A stretch of DNA of 64,000 nucleotides from Pelobates cultripes (GCA_933207985.1 OW240917.1:107134486-107198485), one strand, 5' to 3'; counted from the stretch's first letter, positions 15,901-27,925 are shown. Notes: generated by a model not told the origin, from the sequence alone. Numbers and translations: made by a program.

Positions 15901-18535
15901 GAAACATAGAATGTGACGGCAGATAAGAACCATTCGGCCCATCAAGTCTGCCCAATTTTTTAAATACTTTCATTAGTCCCTGGCCTTATCTTGTAGTTAG
16001 GATAGCCTTATGCCTATCCCACGCATGCTTAAACTCCTTTACTGTGTTAACCTCTACCACTTCAGCTGGAAGGCTATTCAATGCATCCACTACCCTCTCA
16101 GTAAAGTAATACTTCCTGATATTATTTTTAAACCTTTGTCCCTCTAATTTAAGACTATGTCCTCTTGTTGTGGTAGTTTTTCTTCTTTTAAATATAGTCT
16201 CCTCCTTTACTGTGTTGATTCCCTTTATGTATTTAAATGTTTCTATCATATCCCCCCTGTCTCGTCTTTCCTCCAAGCTATACATGTTAAGATCCTTTAA
16301 CCTTTCCTGGTAAGTTTTATCCCGCAATCCATGAACCAGTTTAGTAGCCCTTCTCTGAACCCTCTCTAAGGTATCAATATCCTTCTGAAGATACGGTCTC
16401 CAGTACTGCGTACAATACTCCAAGTGAGGTCTCACCAGTGTTCTGTACAATGTCATGAGCACTTCCATCTTTCTACTGCTAATACCTCTCCCTATACAAC
16501 CAAGCATTCTGCTAGCATTTCCTGTTGCTCTGTTACATTGTCTGCCCACCTTTAAGTCATCAGAAATAATCACCCCTAAATCCTTTTCCTCAGATGTTGA
16601 GGTTAGGACTCCATCAAATATTCTGTACTCTGCCCTTGGGTTTTTACATCCAAGATGCATTATCTTGCACTTATCCACATTAAATGTCAGTTGCCACAAC
16701 TCTGACCATTTTTCAAGTTTACCTAAATCATTTGCCATTTGGCTTATCCCTCCTGGAACATCAACCCTGTTACATATCTTAGTTTCATCAGCAAAAAGAC
16801 ATATCTTACCATCAAGTCCTTCTGCAATATCACTAATAAAAATATTAAAGAGAATGGGTCCAAGTACAGATCCCTGAGGTACCCCACTGGTGACAAGCCC
16901 AAGCTTCGAATATACTCCATTGACTACAACCCTCTGTTGCCTGTCACTCAGCCACTGCCTTACCCATTCAACAATATTAGAATCCAAACTTAAAGATTGC
17001 AATTTATTGATAAGCCTTCTATGTGCAACAGTGTCAAAAGCCTTACTGAAATCTAGGTAAGCAATGTCTACTGCACCACCCAATCTATTATTTTAGTTAC
17101 CCAATCAAAAAAATCAATAAGATTAGTTTGGCATGATCTCCCTGAAGTAAACCCATGTTGTCTCTGATCTTGAAATCCATGTATTTTTAGATGTTCAACA
17201 ATCCAATCCTTTAACATGGTTTCCATTACTTTCCCCACTACTGAAGTAATGCTTACTGGCCTATAGTTGCCCAACTCCTCCCTACTACCTTTCTTGTGAA
17301 TGGGCACAACATTCGCTAACTTCCAATCTTCTGGGACTACTCCTATTAACAATGATTGGTTAAATAAATCTGTTAATGGTTTTGCTAGTACACCACTAAG
17401 CTTTTTTAATAACTTTGGGTGTATTCCATCAGGTCACATTGACTTATTTGTCTTTACTTTTGACAGTTGAAATAGAACCTCTTCTTCTGTAAACTCACAT
17501 GTAATACATTACTTATTTCTCCTTTTTCCTAACTGAGGTCCCTTTCCTTCATTTTCCTCTGTAAATACTGAACAAAAATATTCATTGAGGCAGTCAGCTA
17601 GACCTTTATCCTCATCTACATACCTTCCTTCTTTTGTTTTTAATCTAACTAATCCTTGTTTTACTTTTCTTTTCTCACTTATGTATCTAAAAAATGTTTT
17701 GTCCCCTTTTTTTTACTGACTGTGCTATTTTCTCTTCTGTGTGTGATTTGGAAGCTCTTATAACTTGCTTAGCCTCTTTCTGCCTAATCTTATAGAGCAT
17801 TCTGTCCTCCTCACTCTGGGTTTTTTATAATTACTAAATGCTAACTTTTTGTTTTTTTACTATTTTGCCCACATCTGCGGAGTACCCCAGTGGTTTCTTG
17901 AATTTTTTGCTTTTGCTGACAAGCCTAATGCAATTTTCTGTTGCCTTCAGCAGTTCAACTTTTAAATAATCCCATATCTCTTGGACACCATTTAAATTGC
18001 TCCAATCACATGACTCCTTTACACATATTCTAATTTTAGAAAAGTCTGTTTGTTTTTTTTAAAGTCTAAAACTTTTGTTTTTGTGTGGTGTGACTCAGTC
18101 ACTGTTCTTATTTTAAACCACACTGACTTATGATCGCTGGATCCTAAACTTTCACCTACAGTAATATCTGATACCAAATCTCCATTTGTTAACACTAAAT
18201 CTAGAATGGTCTCTTTGCGAGTTGGCTCCTCAACAACTTGTTTTAGAGACAATCCCAGTAGGGAGTTTAGAATATGTGTGCTCCTGGCACAAGCAGCTAA
18301 TTTTGTTTTCCAATTCACATCAGGAAGATTAAAGTCACCCATGATGATAACTTCCCCCTTCATTGTTATTTTAGCTATTTCCTCAACTAGTAGATTATCT
18401 AACTCTTCTATTTGTCCTGGGGGCCTATAAATCACACCTACACGAGTTACTGTGATTACCAAATTCTAACGTAACCCAAAGGGACTCTATGTTCGCCTCA
18501 CTAACTTTGATTAGGCTAGATTATATGCTATCCTG
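15901..18535 (-). mobile_element. CR1 LINE, 5'-truncated, with endonuclease and reverse transcriptase
   Basis: Reading leftward, endonuclease pieces come first: VGVIYRPPG, GEVIIMGDFNLPDVNW, LGSSDHKSVWFK. Reverse transcriptase follows: NYRPVSITSVVGKVMETML and QHGFTSGRSC at 17352-17068, then an overlapping open frame at 17083-15986 with [23 protein letters not shown] and the C-terminal YRTLVRPHLEYC...RRATKLV region. The catalytic box reads LFADETKI instead of FADD, so the second catalytic aspartate is lost. Frameshifts separate the endonuclease from RT and break RT once. The 3' end carries the CR1-type ATTCTATGTTTC tail at 15901-15915. Sequence 5' of the endonuclease is missing or beyond recognition. 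Confidence 0.9.
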
Positions 18536-19030
18536 TGTACACCAGCCAATGTCAGGGTTATGGAGAGTAAGGATAGTCAGGTAAGCTACAGTCATAAAAG
18601 ACAGTAACGTATTCTCGGGTATGCAGAAACAGGGCAGGTAAATAGGGACAGCCAGAAAGTGATATACACCCTATCATAGATATCATAAAAAGGGCCATAT
18701 AGCTTTAAACATAAAAAGGGAAACAGACCAAGTGTTTCGCATCATGAAAGACATCTGAACAAGGCATCACGACATGACGTGCGGGGGACATTGGAAGCTG
18801 AATGCAGAAGTGCCAATTCTGGGAACGCACTGCGCCGTGGGGAGGCATCATAACAAATCATTCCCTTCATCATAGTACTTACTTTAAGCCCATCCATCAA
18901 AGTACCATTTTCCTCCAACTTAACACACATCATTTTGCTTTCTATCTCACTGAATCTATTATTCATCATTTACCTTAGGACCATCTGCCTAATGCCCAAC
19001 ACTCAACATGAGGTCCACTTCATCCTAGTG
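18536..19030. other. Intron 11 between CR1 and hAT-like MITE
   Basis: I see no exon or complete element. The part near 18540-18900 is moderately GC-richer, with motifs such as CATCACGACATGACG, and may be another old repeat I cannot name. Confidence 0.35.
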
Positions 19031-19164
19031 CAGGGTTTGCAGCCTTTGGCACTACGATGTTGTGGACTACATCTCCCAGAATTCTCTGATGTTCATAATG
19101 CTGGCAAAGCTTTAGGGGAGATGTAGTCCACAACATCTGGAGTGTTGAAGCCTGCCTACACCTG
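19031..19164. mobile_element. hAT-like MITE with 8-bp target duplication
   Basis: This 134-bp element begins CAGGGTTTGCAGCCTTTGG and ends AAGCCTGCCTACACCTG. It contains a strong inverted repeat, TGTTGTGGACTACATCTCCC against GGGAGATGTAGTCCACAACA. It is flanked on both sides by TCCTAGTG (19023-19030 and 19165-19172), an exact 8-bp duplication typical of hAT transposons. It carries no coding capacity. Confidence 0.88.
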
Positions 19165-19284
19165 TCCTAGTGTCTGCTAATATCTATCACTTCATATTAG
19201 AGCCTCTTCCTTCCTAGCACCATTTTCTTCCATTTTGTAACCAATTTCCATCAAGTATGCAGCTTTATTTTAGAACCCTCTTTC

Positions 19285-19500
19285 CTCTATGTTCTAAAGT
19301 TATGCACTTTGGCGTAAAGAATGCACAAGCAACATATACCCTTAATGGAAGTGAATTAGGGATAACAAAACACGAAAAGGGCTTGGGAATTGTTATAGAA
19401 AACAAACTATGCTACAATGTGTAAGGTATTGTCATGCATAAAAAAGGCTGATAATATAATTTTGCCTCTTTATAAATCCCTGGTATTAATCAACAAAAAG
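19285..19500 (+). mobile_element. CR1-like LINE fragment (RT C-terminal part)
   Basis: Plus-strand translation from about 19299 gives KVMHFGVKNAQATYTLN, GSELGITKHEKGLGIVIENK, then in a shifted frame ADNIILPLYKSLV. This aligns with the same region of the CR1 at 16 kb (KIMHLGCKNPRAEYRIF...EKDLGVIISDDLK...LYRTLV). It is only distantly similar, so it is an older or different CR1/L3-type family. Boundaries are approximate. Confidence 0.7.
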
Positions 19501-20460
19501 TAGTAGCATTTTCTCTCTCTTTTATCTGAAAATTCATATTGTAAGTATTGCTTTGAACAGGCTATGGGAATATGAAGGTTTTTGTACACACTATATTTTA
19601 GTTTTAAAAAAATGTTCCTATTTTCTGTATTTAGTGTATATTAAGACTATAAATACATTATACAAATTGTATAATTTGAGTTAATTGATCACAATTACAC
19701 ATGCCAAGGGTTTCTAGCTTATTTACTTAAATAAGAATTACATGACAATTTAAAGTGAATTTCAAATTTTATTTCAGAGTAGCAGGCATAGTTGACTTAG
19801 AGAATTTTTCTAGTTCAGCTATTTTGACCTTAAATTTGAAATTCACTTTGAATTCACATTGAATTCTTACGTTAGTTAATAGCCATGTCAGTACAGAAAA
19901 AAAGATATTATTTATCTGTAGATAATTGCTGATTATAATTTTGTATCAAATTGCAACTTAATGAATTTGAAAGGCAATTAATTGAACATTACATTTAGAC
20001 ATGAATGGAATAGTTGTCTCCTGACATTTTGATAAAATGACGAGAACAGTGAATTATTTTATCTCATTCTGTTCCCGTAGTAATATAACATTATGAGAAT
20101 AATTAATTGGATTATAATTTAGCTATTCATTTATGAATTCTCTTGTTACATGTTAAATCATTTATGATCTGTTGACTATGGACAACCAGTTTCTTTCTAT
20201 TTGCCACAATGGCTGTAAGAAACTACAATTATATTTCAATAATTTTGAATAAAAATGGATAATGATTCTTGAAAATGCTTACATTAAAATGTTTAAAACT
20301 TGGTGTCTCATTTATTTTAGTTTTAGAAGAATGCTGTCCACTATACAAATGAGCTGTGAATATAATAAAAGTCAAGGTGATTTAACAGGAAGAATAATTT
20401 ACAATATCTGTTATGCTCAAGTATATCCAAGGTTATAATTCATTGTCATCAAGTATATCC
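19501..20460. other. Intron 11: no feature recognised
   Basis: AT-rich. A loose inverted repeat around AAATTTGAAATTCACTTT and AAAGTGAATTTCAAATTT (about 19750-19850) is visible, but no family or gene can be assigned. Confidence 0.35.
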
Positions 20461-20464
20461 TCGC

Positions 20465-20527
20465 TCAGGGTTCTCCAAACTCTGGCCCTCCAGATGTTGA
20501 TGATCTACAACTGCCAGGCAAAAGTTA
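20465..20527 (+). mobile_element. hAT-like MITE end fragment
   Basis: CAGGGTTCTCCAAACTCTGG and CCTCCAGATGTTGATGATCTAC match the terminal style of the frog hAT MITEs elsewhere in this intron. The other end is not found, so the copy is truncated or badly decayed. Confidence 0.55.
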
Positions 20528-20864
20528 GAAGCTATGAAGCTGTTTGAGGACTACTCGGAGTATGTCCTGAGAGCTAATAGAGAATTTGGAGCAATTGACA
20601 TGCTTCATGGCAGGAGTGGCAACAGTTACTAGAAGGCTAAAGTTGTCATTGCAGGAGCATTACTGAAGATGAGATCAGAAAAGAGAAAGTTAGACACTTA
20701 GAGAGGATTAAAGAGCTAGAGTTAGACAGAGAAAGAGCGGGAGCATTATACTGAGCCATATTACTGGACATATCTCTGTATTTTAGCTCTGTTGGATTTC
20801 AATTAACATCTTTGTTAATTAGAACGTTGTTAAATCACAGAGACACTGACTGTGTGGGATAGTT

Positions 20865-21305
20865 ATGGTATCTCTGTATTGTACCCAGCTTTTGAATTTT
20901 ATGTTTGTGTTGTGTTGTGTCACTGCATGGGTACTTTTGTACTATGCTTAGTTCTGTGTATTGTATTGGTATCTTCTTTCTGTACTGGATTCTTTGTATT
21001 TTACTGCATTGTACCTGGCTCTGGGTATTCTATGGGTATTTGTGTATTGTAATCAGTTCTGTGTATTGTATTGGTATCTCTGTATTATAATTAGCTTTGA
21101 ATATTGCATAGATATCACTATTTTACTTTATTTAGCTCTGTGTATTTTAAGGGTAACTCTGCATTGTATGCAGTTCTGTGTATTGTATTGGTATCTCTGT
21201 ATTGTAATTAGCTTTAAATATTGCATTCATATCACTATGTTACTTAATTTAGCTCTGTGTATTGTAAGGGTATCTCTGCATTGTATGCAGTTCTGTGTAA
21301 TGTAT
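20865..21305. repeat. Degenerate tandem repeat rich in TCTGTGTATTGTATTGGTAT
   Basis: GTTCTGTGTATTGTATTGGT followed by ATCTCTGTATTGTAATTAGC recurs about 118 bp apart (near 21054 and 21172). Shorter half-units such as TCTGTGTATT lie to the left. The long frames across it are a by-product of the repeat and are not proteins. Confidence 0.75.
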
Positions 21306-21563
21306 AGGGTTTACTATTAGGGGTTGAGTACATGAGAAAAAGAAGGCAGATGCCACAGGTCAGAAAATGGTGGAGAATAGAGTTAAGGGGCGGAATTAAA
21401 CTCCTTTTGGAGGAGTCTGGTCACCCTACTGTCATAAAACTTCACCACCAGCCATCACTGATCACATTCCGTTCCAAATATTCCTTAATTACATATAACA
21501 TTTTATTGAATACCATTTCTGAGACTGTGACATTGATGCTAGAATTCATCCATTCATCCATAT

Positions 21564-21677
21564 GTGTCAGGAATCAGTGGATTTGCCCTGATACATACTC
21601 CTGGTGTGGCAGAGTGACTGGGCCTTTATTTTCATGCTATCGGGATGTATCAGGGCAACTCTACTGATCCCTGACAC
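21564..21677. mobile_element. Foldback element with about 38-bp inverted ends
   Basis: The left end GTGTCAGGAATCAGTGGATT, continuing into TGCCCTGATACAT, is complementary to ATGTATCAGGGCA followed by ACTCTACTGATCCCTGACAC on the right. There are a few mismatches and a loop of about 40 bp. It looks like a very short non-autonomous DNA element. No clear target duplication was identified. Confidence 0.7.
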
Positions 21678-22149
21678 CCTGTGGTTGCTCAACCAGTTAT
21701 CTGTTGTTCTGACACACAGCAGTTAAAATCAGCCACTTTCATTTCAGAAGATGATGGTGTATAATAGGAAATATGAATTTATATGAACACTACTTGGATT
21801 TATATAAATTAAGTATTTAGATAAACAATAGTTAAATTCACTTATGGTTCATTGTTAAATTATTTTCTAGACCCATGCGGCAAATCAGAGGTATGGCAGT
21901 GGATGGAAAGAGAATAGGATAAGCAAATAAAAAAAATAATATTATTTACTGCACATTTGAATGAACTAATCAGAATAGTTTGATTCACTATATGATCATT
22001 AATTGCAGTGTATTAGAACCAAACATAATGTATTTGTTCAAGGGGAAATAAATCAGTAATGCAAGGCACAGATTGAAGCTCATATACAAACTACAAACTG
22101 AAGTTCTGTTTCTGCAAAGGTTATCATCACAGTATTTTATTTTTCTTAA

Positions 22150-22204
22150 AGGGACACTATAGTCACCAGAACAACTACAGCTTATTGAATTTGTTCTGGT
22201 GTGT
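22150..22204. mobile_element. MITE left part, split by an L2 insertion
   Basis: AAAGGGACACTATAGTCACC followed by AGAACAACTACAGC is a typical frog MITE end. Its counterpart ACCCTATAGTAATCCTTTAA lies at 23379-23398, with the L2 copy at 22205-22884 in between. The MITE body continues at 22885-23398. Confidence 0.65.
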
Positions 22205-22884
22205 ATTATTATTATTATTATTATTATTATATTTATAGAGCGCCATCAAATTCCGCAGCACTTTACAATGGGTGGACGAACAGACATGTAGTTGTAACCA
22301 GACAAGTTGGACACACAGGAACAGAGGGGTTGAGGGCCCTGCTCAATGAGCTTACATGCTAGAGGGAGTGGGGTAAAATGACACAAAAAGATAAGGATAG
22401 TATTAGACTAGTAACAGTTGCAGAAGAGGAATCAGTCAGGAGCTATTAACAGTTTAGTTGATACGCTTTTATGAAGAAGTGGGTTTTTAACGATTTATTG
22501 AAGGAGTGGAGACTGAGTGAGCATCTAACGGAGGAGGGAAGCGAGTTCCACAGGAAATCTCAAATCTTGAAGGCGAGCATCAGAGATGGGAGTATGGACA
22601 GAAGATAGACGTAAGTCTTCAGCAGATCGTAAGGGCCTAAATGGGACATACTTGTGTATAAGGGAGGATAGATAGGTGGGAGGAGCATTATGTAGAGATT
22701 TGAAAGCAAGAACCAGAATTTTAAATTGAGCTCTATATTTTATAGGAAGCCAATGTAGGGACTGACAGAAGGGTGAGGCATGGGAGGTGTGGGCCGACAG
22801 GAAGATGAGCCTCGCCGCCGCATTCATTATGGACTGTAACGGCGCAAGTTGGGAGCACGTAAAACCACTGAGAAGCGGTACCTT
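22205..22884 (-). mobile_element. L2 LINE 3' end
   Basis: The minus-strand frame (22887-22525) encodes QLAPLQSIMNAAARLIFLSA, SLHWLPIKYRAQFKILVLAF and HNAPPTYLSSLI, the conserved C-terminal region of L2-type reverse transcriptases. The 3' end runs through GCTGCGGAATTTGATGGCGC into an (ATA)n tail at 22206-22232. It is 5'-truncated and inserted into a MITE. Confidence 0.85.
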
Positions 22885-23398
22885 CACGCTTGTTGCTGTC
22901 TTTTCAGAGAAAATGCAGTGTTTACATTACAGCCAGTGATAACTTCACTGGCCACTCCTCAGATGGCTGTTAGAGATCCTTCCTGGGTCATGCCTGTCTA
23001 AAATGCATCCAAACATTCAATATCTCCTCCCTCTGAATGCAGGCACTGAACTTTCCTCATTAATTGATTCAATTCATCTCTATGAGGAGATGCTGATTGG
23101 GGTTAGGGCTGTGTTTGAATAATGCTGGCTCTGCCCCTGATCTGCCTCTTTGTCAGTCTCAGCCAATCCTATGGGGAAGCACTGTGATTGGATCAGTCTA
23201 CCACTTCTGATGATGTCAGCAGACTGCTTGTTTTTTTGAGGCAAACAGCATGCAGAGTTACAGCTTCTGACTTGAATACAGTAAGATTTTGCTATATTTA
23301 TGGAGACATGAGAGGCCCAAGGGGGATAGATGGTGGTTTTAACACTATAGGGTCAGTAATACATGTTTGTGTTCCTGACCCTATAGTAATCCTTTAAG
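22885..23398. mobile_element. MITE right part
   Basis: This continues the element broken at 22204. It ends with a terminal segment GACCCTATAGTAATCCTTTA that mirrors AAAGGGACACTATAGTCACC at 22150. No protein is encoded. Family is uncertain; the CTATAG-containing ends are common in frog genomes. Confidence 0.55.
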
Positions 23399-24393
23399 TT
23401 GGTAAAATGAGTGTCATTGTGTCATTCTATAGGACATAAATAGCATTTACAGGCACGCTAAGGCAAGATCAAATTTTAATTTATTCTTTCTGTTAAAACA
23501 CTTGATTATTTGTTTCTCTAAACTGATTTTATTGTATATTTCTTACACTTCTCTGCAAACATTATACAATTTTCTAATTAGCCAGACTATATATTAAAGA
23601 ATTACAATATATGTTATCTAGAATTATGATAAATAAAGTGAAACAAAACTAACAGTGAATAATTAAGAGAAGGTATTGGCATGCATGGCCTTTAAGTTGC
23701 ATTACAGATGCAAACCTTTTATATATAGTAAAAAAAAAAAACATATTGCAGCTTGACAAGTATGTTATTTCAATGTTTTGCTTTGTTGTTTGTGGGAGAG
23801 GGTTGCTTTGTTTTTTTAAATTTTTAAAAAATTTTTTTTTTTTTTATTAAACCAGAATAAATGATTCTGAGGCAATGGGATTTGATAAATGTCTAAAACA
23901 CCTTTTTCTCCTCTGTGTTGCTGTCAGGAACTGCTTCTTATAATTCATCCCCATATAAATACTACATTAAAATGCAGTCCTTTGACTAATATTACAAACA
24001 GAGATTGTATTCATTTAGAAATAAGATAACTAATTTGTCAAAACCAGCTAGGGAAATAACAAAGAGAATAGGCAGATACAAAGATACCAAAGTTTTTGTC
24101 CAAATAATTGTCTCTTTTCTTTGTCTAATTTCATGTAGATTTTGTAAACAAAATGCAGCATTCTAATATGCTTCCGTCAGACTGGTTATTGTACTCTCCC
24201 TTGATCCAAACCTGCAGTATCTAGTAACACAGTTGTACACATCAGGAACCACAGCACCAGTTTCTGAGAGTTGGATTTCAATTAACAGCTTTGTCAAGTA
24301 GAACAGTGTTAAATTGAACAACAATGTCTAGAAATCTCTGCAGTAATCTAAGCAGTATTGAGACTGTGCACAGAGAACCTTGATTTCTGCTTA
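23399..24393. other. Intron 11: no feature recognised
   Basis: AT-rich sequence with poly(A) and poly(T) runs (23731, 23820-23846). No gene or repeat family can be supported. Confidence 0.4.
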
Positions 24394-24398
24394 CCAGC

Positions 24399-24972
24399 TG
24401 TCATAGCTGGTGTCCTGCGCCGTCCCGGTCCCGCCATCCTCTCGTTTCGGGCGGTGTGGATCGCTGGTGGGCGTCGTGCGCGTGCGCCTCCGGGGGCGCG
24501 CGGGCATCTGGGAGAGCGCCCGGGGACGTGCGCGCGCGCACAAGGTAGCCGGCAGGGATATCGTGGACTCCAAATTTAAAGAGATGGTGGCCTATTGCCA
24601 CTATCTATTTATACCTCCTTCAATTCTGTCCCTGCCTATCAGCATTCACCTTGCCCTATATTAACCTCCTCCTGACATCACTTCCTTGCCCTATCGTGGT
24701 TTTTTCTAGCCCGAGAGTGCGTTCTTAGTAGTTGTCTTTTCTCTGGTTCCTGACTTCGACTTGTTTATTGGTTATTCTTATTTCTGGCTCCCTGACCTTG
24801 GCTCTGTCTATTTCGCTTTCCCGTATCTCTGTATTCCTGACCTTGGCATGTTTGACTATTCTTATCTCTCATTCCTACGTTAAGTCCGGCCACTTTAAGG
24901 TCCGGTAATACGTCTATCTGTGTTCACCTTTGTTGTTCTCTGGTTTGCGTGTTGGGGAGTATAACCTTGACA
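24399..24972. mobile_element. Solo LTR, 574 bp, with 5-bp target duplication
   Basis: It begins TGTCATAGCTGG and ends ATAACCTTGACA, with short inverted termini TGTCA/TGACA. It is flanked on both sides by CCAGC (24394-24398 and 24973-24977). It is strikingly GC- and CpG-rich against its AT-rich surroundings, notably GCGCGCGGGC and CGTGCGCGCGCGC at 24495-24541. These are the marks of a solo LTR left after recombination between the two LTRs of a retrotransposon or retrovirus-like element. Superfamily and transcriptional direction are not determinable here. No internal coding region remains. Confidence 0.82.
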
Positions 24973-24977
24973 CCAGC

Positions 24978-26298
24978 TACCACAAACACTTTAAGTCTAT
25001 AGACCAGAATGAGAGACTTCTGATTGGCCAAACTAATTTCTGAACATGTCAAAGCTCAAGGGTAACGAAGTAATATGTGGGGTAGCTTTAATTGTAACTC
25101 AATGAAGTGAAAGAGAAGGAGTTGACATAATGTTGCATGCATCCTAGCATCAATCACCTCATTTAAAGGGGAAGAAGGGATTTGATGTCATAAATAGCTG
25201 CTGTTAGCTGCATTGGAAGGAAAAACATTTAATGGTTAGATCATTGTGTTTTATTTCTGTTTTCATTGGAGTCTTAAAACAGCATTACTCTTAAGTTGCA
25301 TTACTATAGACGTGCAAATACTAACCCGAGAAAGCCATCAAAATATTCTAGTGTTTTAAATTTGGGCATCACTTCAATACACACAATTTTAAATGTTAAA
25401 CAAAACAGACCTATTTAAGATACTGTTGTTACCATTATTTTATGTATATAAGGAAACTATTAAATTCCAAAGCTGCTCACACAAATGAAATAGGAAGTGA
25501 GCTATGGATGCATAGAATGGCTCTGTGGTTTATCTGAAAACATGTATGTTATATGTGAAGAGAACGGCTTTGTGGATAATTACCCTATAGTGGATATATT
25601 TTTCAGCACTGAAAAATAGCAATTTGGGTAATGATATTTACACACTAGCACACACTAGCAATCAAAAGATCCAGCACCTTGGACTGAAAACGATATGACT
25701 GCAAATTCACAGGTATAAATATTCAGGTCTTTAGTCATCCATATTTATACTTATAAATGGTTAGTGCCATTAATGTCACCTAATCATAAGTTGCAAGCTA
25801 GAACTTATGACTAAGCAACATAGATGACATGTTATGTTTGATATACAGACCTTTGCAATATATTCCCAATACTGCTGTTTCACTCTTTTATAAATCTGGT
25901 TGATTAAAGATTTAAATACGTTTACCCACACACTTGCCATCACATTATTTCTACTGCCAGGCACTAGAGCTTTCACTCAAGAGTGTATGTTACTGCGTAC
26001 GTATGGATGCTGCACAAGTACTTTTACAGTGACAAATTAAATTGACATGGAAAATTAACCAAACTGTTGCATTTTCAAATTTTTGAGTCTTCAGCTGGCA
26101 TGAGTTTCATATATGTGTTAAAATGCTAAGTCTATATATTCTGAAAAATATTATAGAATGGACGTTGAGTTATGCAGGCTCAGTTACCCCAAAGAGATAA
26201 CTTTAAAAGAATATTTGTTTAAAAATAGACACTGTGAAGAAGGGCGTTTACGTTTTGTTGCACTGGATGCATGCCAACTACTGTAAGTGTGTTTAGAT
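24978..26298. other. Intron 11: no feature recognised
   Basis: AT-rich intron. Open frames are short and unsupported. Confidence 0.4.
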
Positions 26299-26438
26299 CA
26301 GGGGTTTGCAAAAGGTAGATCCCCAGATGTTTTAAAAATACAATTTTCATGATGTTTTATTATTCTAAAAGCATTCTAAAGGCATGCAAAGCATCATGAG
26401 ATTTGTAGTTCTGGGTGTCTACCTTTTGAGCACCTCTG
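26299..26438. mobile_element. hAT-like MITE with 8-bp target duplication near the ECS
   Basis: This 140-bp element starts CAGGGGTTTGCAAAAGGTAG and ends CTACCTTTTGAGCACCTCTG, with near-perfect inverted termini. It is flanked by GTTTAGAT on both sides (26291-26298 and 26439-26446). Internal inverted segments (CATGATG and CATCATGAG) let it fold. It sits about 320 bp downstream, in transcript sense, of the Q/R ECS. Confidence 0.88.
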
Positions 26439-26761
26439 GTTTAGATGATCTATAGAAAGAGTAGATGCTGCAACAATTACATTTGTTTGCAAAAGTAGCA
26501 AAAAGATTGTAAAATTCTGCTGGAAGGAGCAATCGTATAGCAATGTTGATCTAATATATGCATCATTTACCAATAGATATTTTTACAAACATTCTTCAAA
26601 CTGTGTGCAAAAGAACAACTGTTTATGTACCTTCATTAAAACCATAAGTAATTATTCATGGGAAAAAAATGAATCCTTCCATAGCTCACCCTCAGTAAAT
26701 AAACCTCTTTTCCCATTACAGTTCATTATGATCACTCCGTCTTCAAACTGTAAAATGGGAA

Positions 26762-26781
26762 TATGCAGCAAAAACACGGTA
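26762..26781 (-). promoter_or_regulatory. GRIA2: Exon-complementary sequence (ECS) for the Q/R site
   Basis: The intron reads TTGCTGCATA on the minus strand at 26771-26762. This is a perfect complement of exon 11 TATGCAGCAA (27074-27065), which spans the edited CAG. Pairing continues with G-U wobbles between exon GGATGCG and the intron bases at 26772-26778. The distance from edited base to ECS is about 300 nt, close to the roughly 310 nt reported for mammals. It lies in intron 11, about 270 bases downstream of the exon 11 donor. Confidence 0.9.
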
Positions 26782-27004
26782 CCCCTCCAAGAAGGCAGGA
26801 AATATTTGTAACCTTATGCATTTTATAGTCTTTACATGGTGCATATACTTGCACTGAACATGATGGATGTTTCCCTGACTATGATATTGTTTTTACATCT
26901 GAATGGCTTTTATTCAAAACTTGGCATGTCAAGAACTCCTCGTGAATGAAATATTTGTAGACTAATAATAGCGACAAGTATATACACACCATGACCTACT
27001 CTCA

Positions 27005-27511
<507 letters not shown>

Positions 27512-27686
27512 CTAATTGTGCAGTACTCATAGTGTAGCAAGGTATAGTGGGCAATGCAAAATATAGCATATAATAACTATAATACCAATCCAGCATACAT
27601 TGTTATAGTGCTATACACCTTTCACAGAAGGGTAACATTAAGCTTCTGTATCCATTTTACACATACGTTCGTGACAATTTTTGAAA

Positions 27687-27925
27687 CAAATGGAAGAAAA
27701 TAAATATCCAGGCACAACTGAGGTTCCTTCTAAATGGCAGTCTTTTTATTTGGAACAAGAAAGTGGAGACAATATTTTGGCTCCTCTCTGAGCCTTTATC
27801 AAGTCTCCAAGTTTTTATTAAGTGAGGAGCCGAAACGTTGTCTCCACTTTCTTGTTCCAAAAAAAAAAAGACTGCTTTTTAGAAGAAAGCTCAGGTGTGC
27901 CTGGATATTTATTTTCTTCCATTTG
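27687..27925. mobile_element. Foldback element with about 100-bp inverted arms
   Basis: Left arm 27687-27790 and right arm about 27823-27925 are near-perfect reverse complements. Both carry GGAAGAAAATAAATATCCAG, GGAACAAGAAAGTGGAGACA and GGCTCCTC. The short loop contains CTTTATCAAG. GAGCCGAAACGTTG is a motif seen in abundant frog repeats. The element lies about 270 bp 5' of GRIA2 exon 11 in the same transcript. Transcribed RNA would form a long hairpin. Confidence 0.85.

Noticed and set aside
16455..16993. Plus-strand frames of 84-140 residues over the CR1
   Set aside because: Antisense shadows of the CR1 reverse transcriptase.
20852..21320. Overlapping hydrophobic frames that look like membrane segments
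   Set aside because: Three overlapping frames over a TATTG-type tandem repeat; the hydrophobicity comes from T-rich codons.
24391..24601. GC-rich frames (Arg/Pro/Ala-rich) at 24.4-24.6 kb
   Set aside because: They lie inside the solo LTR and reflect its CpG-rich composition.
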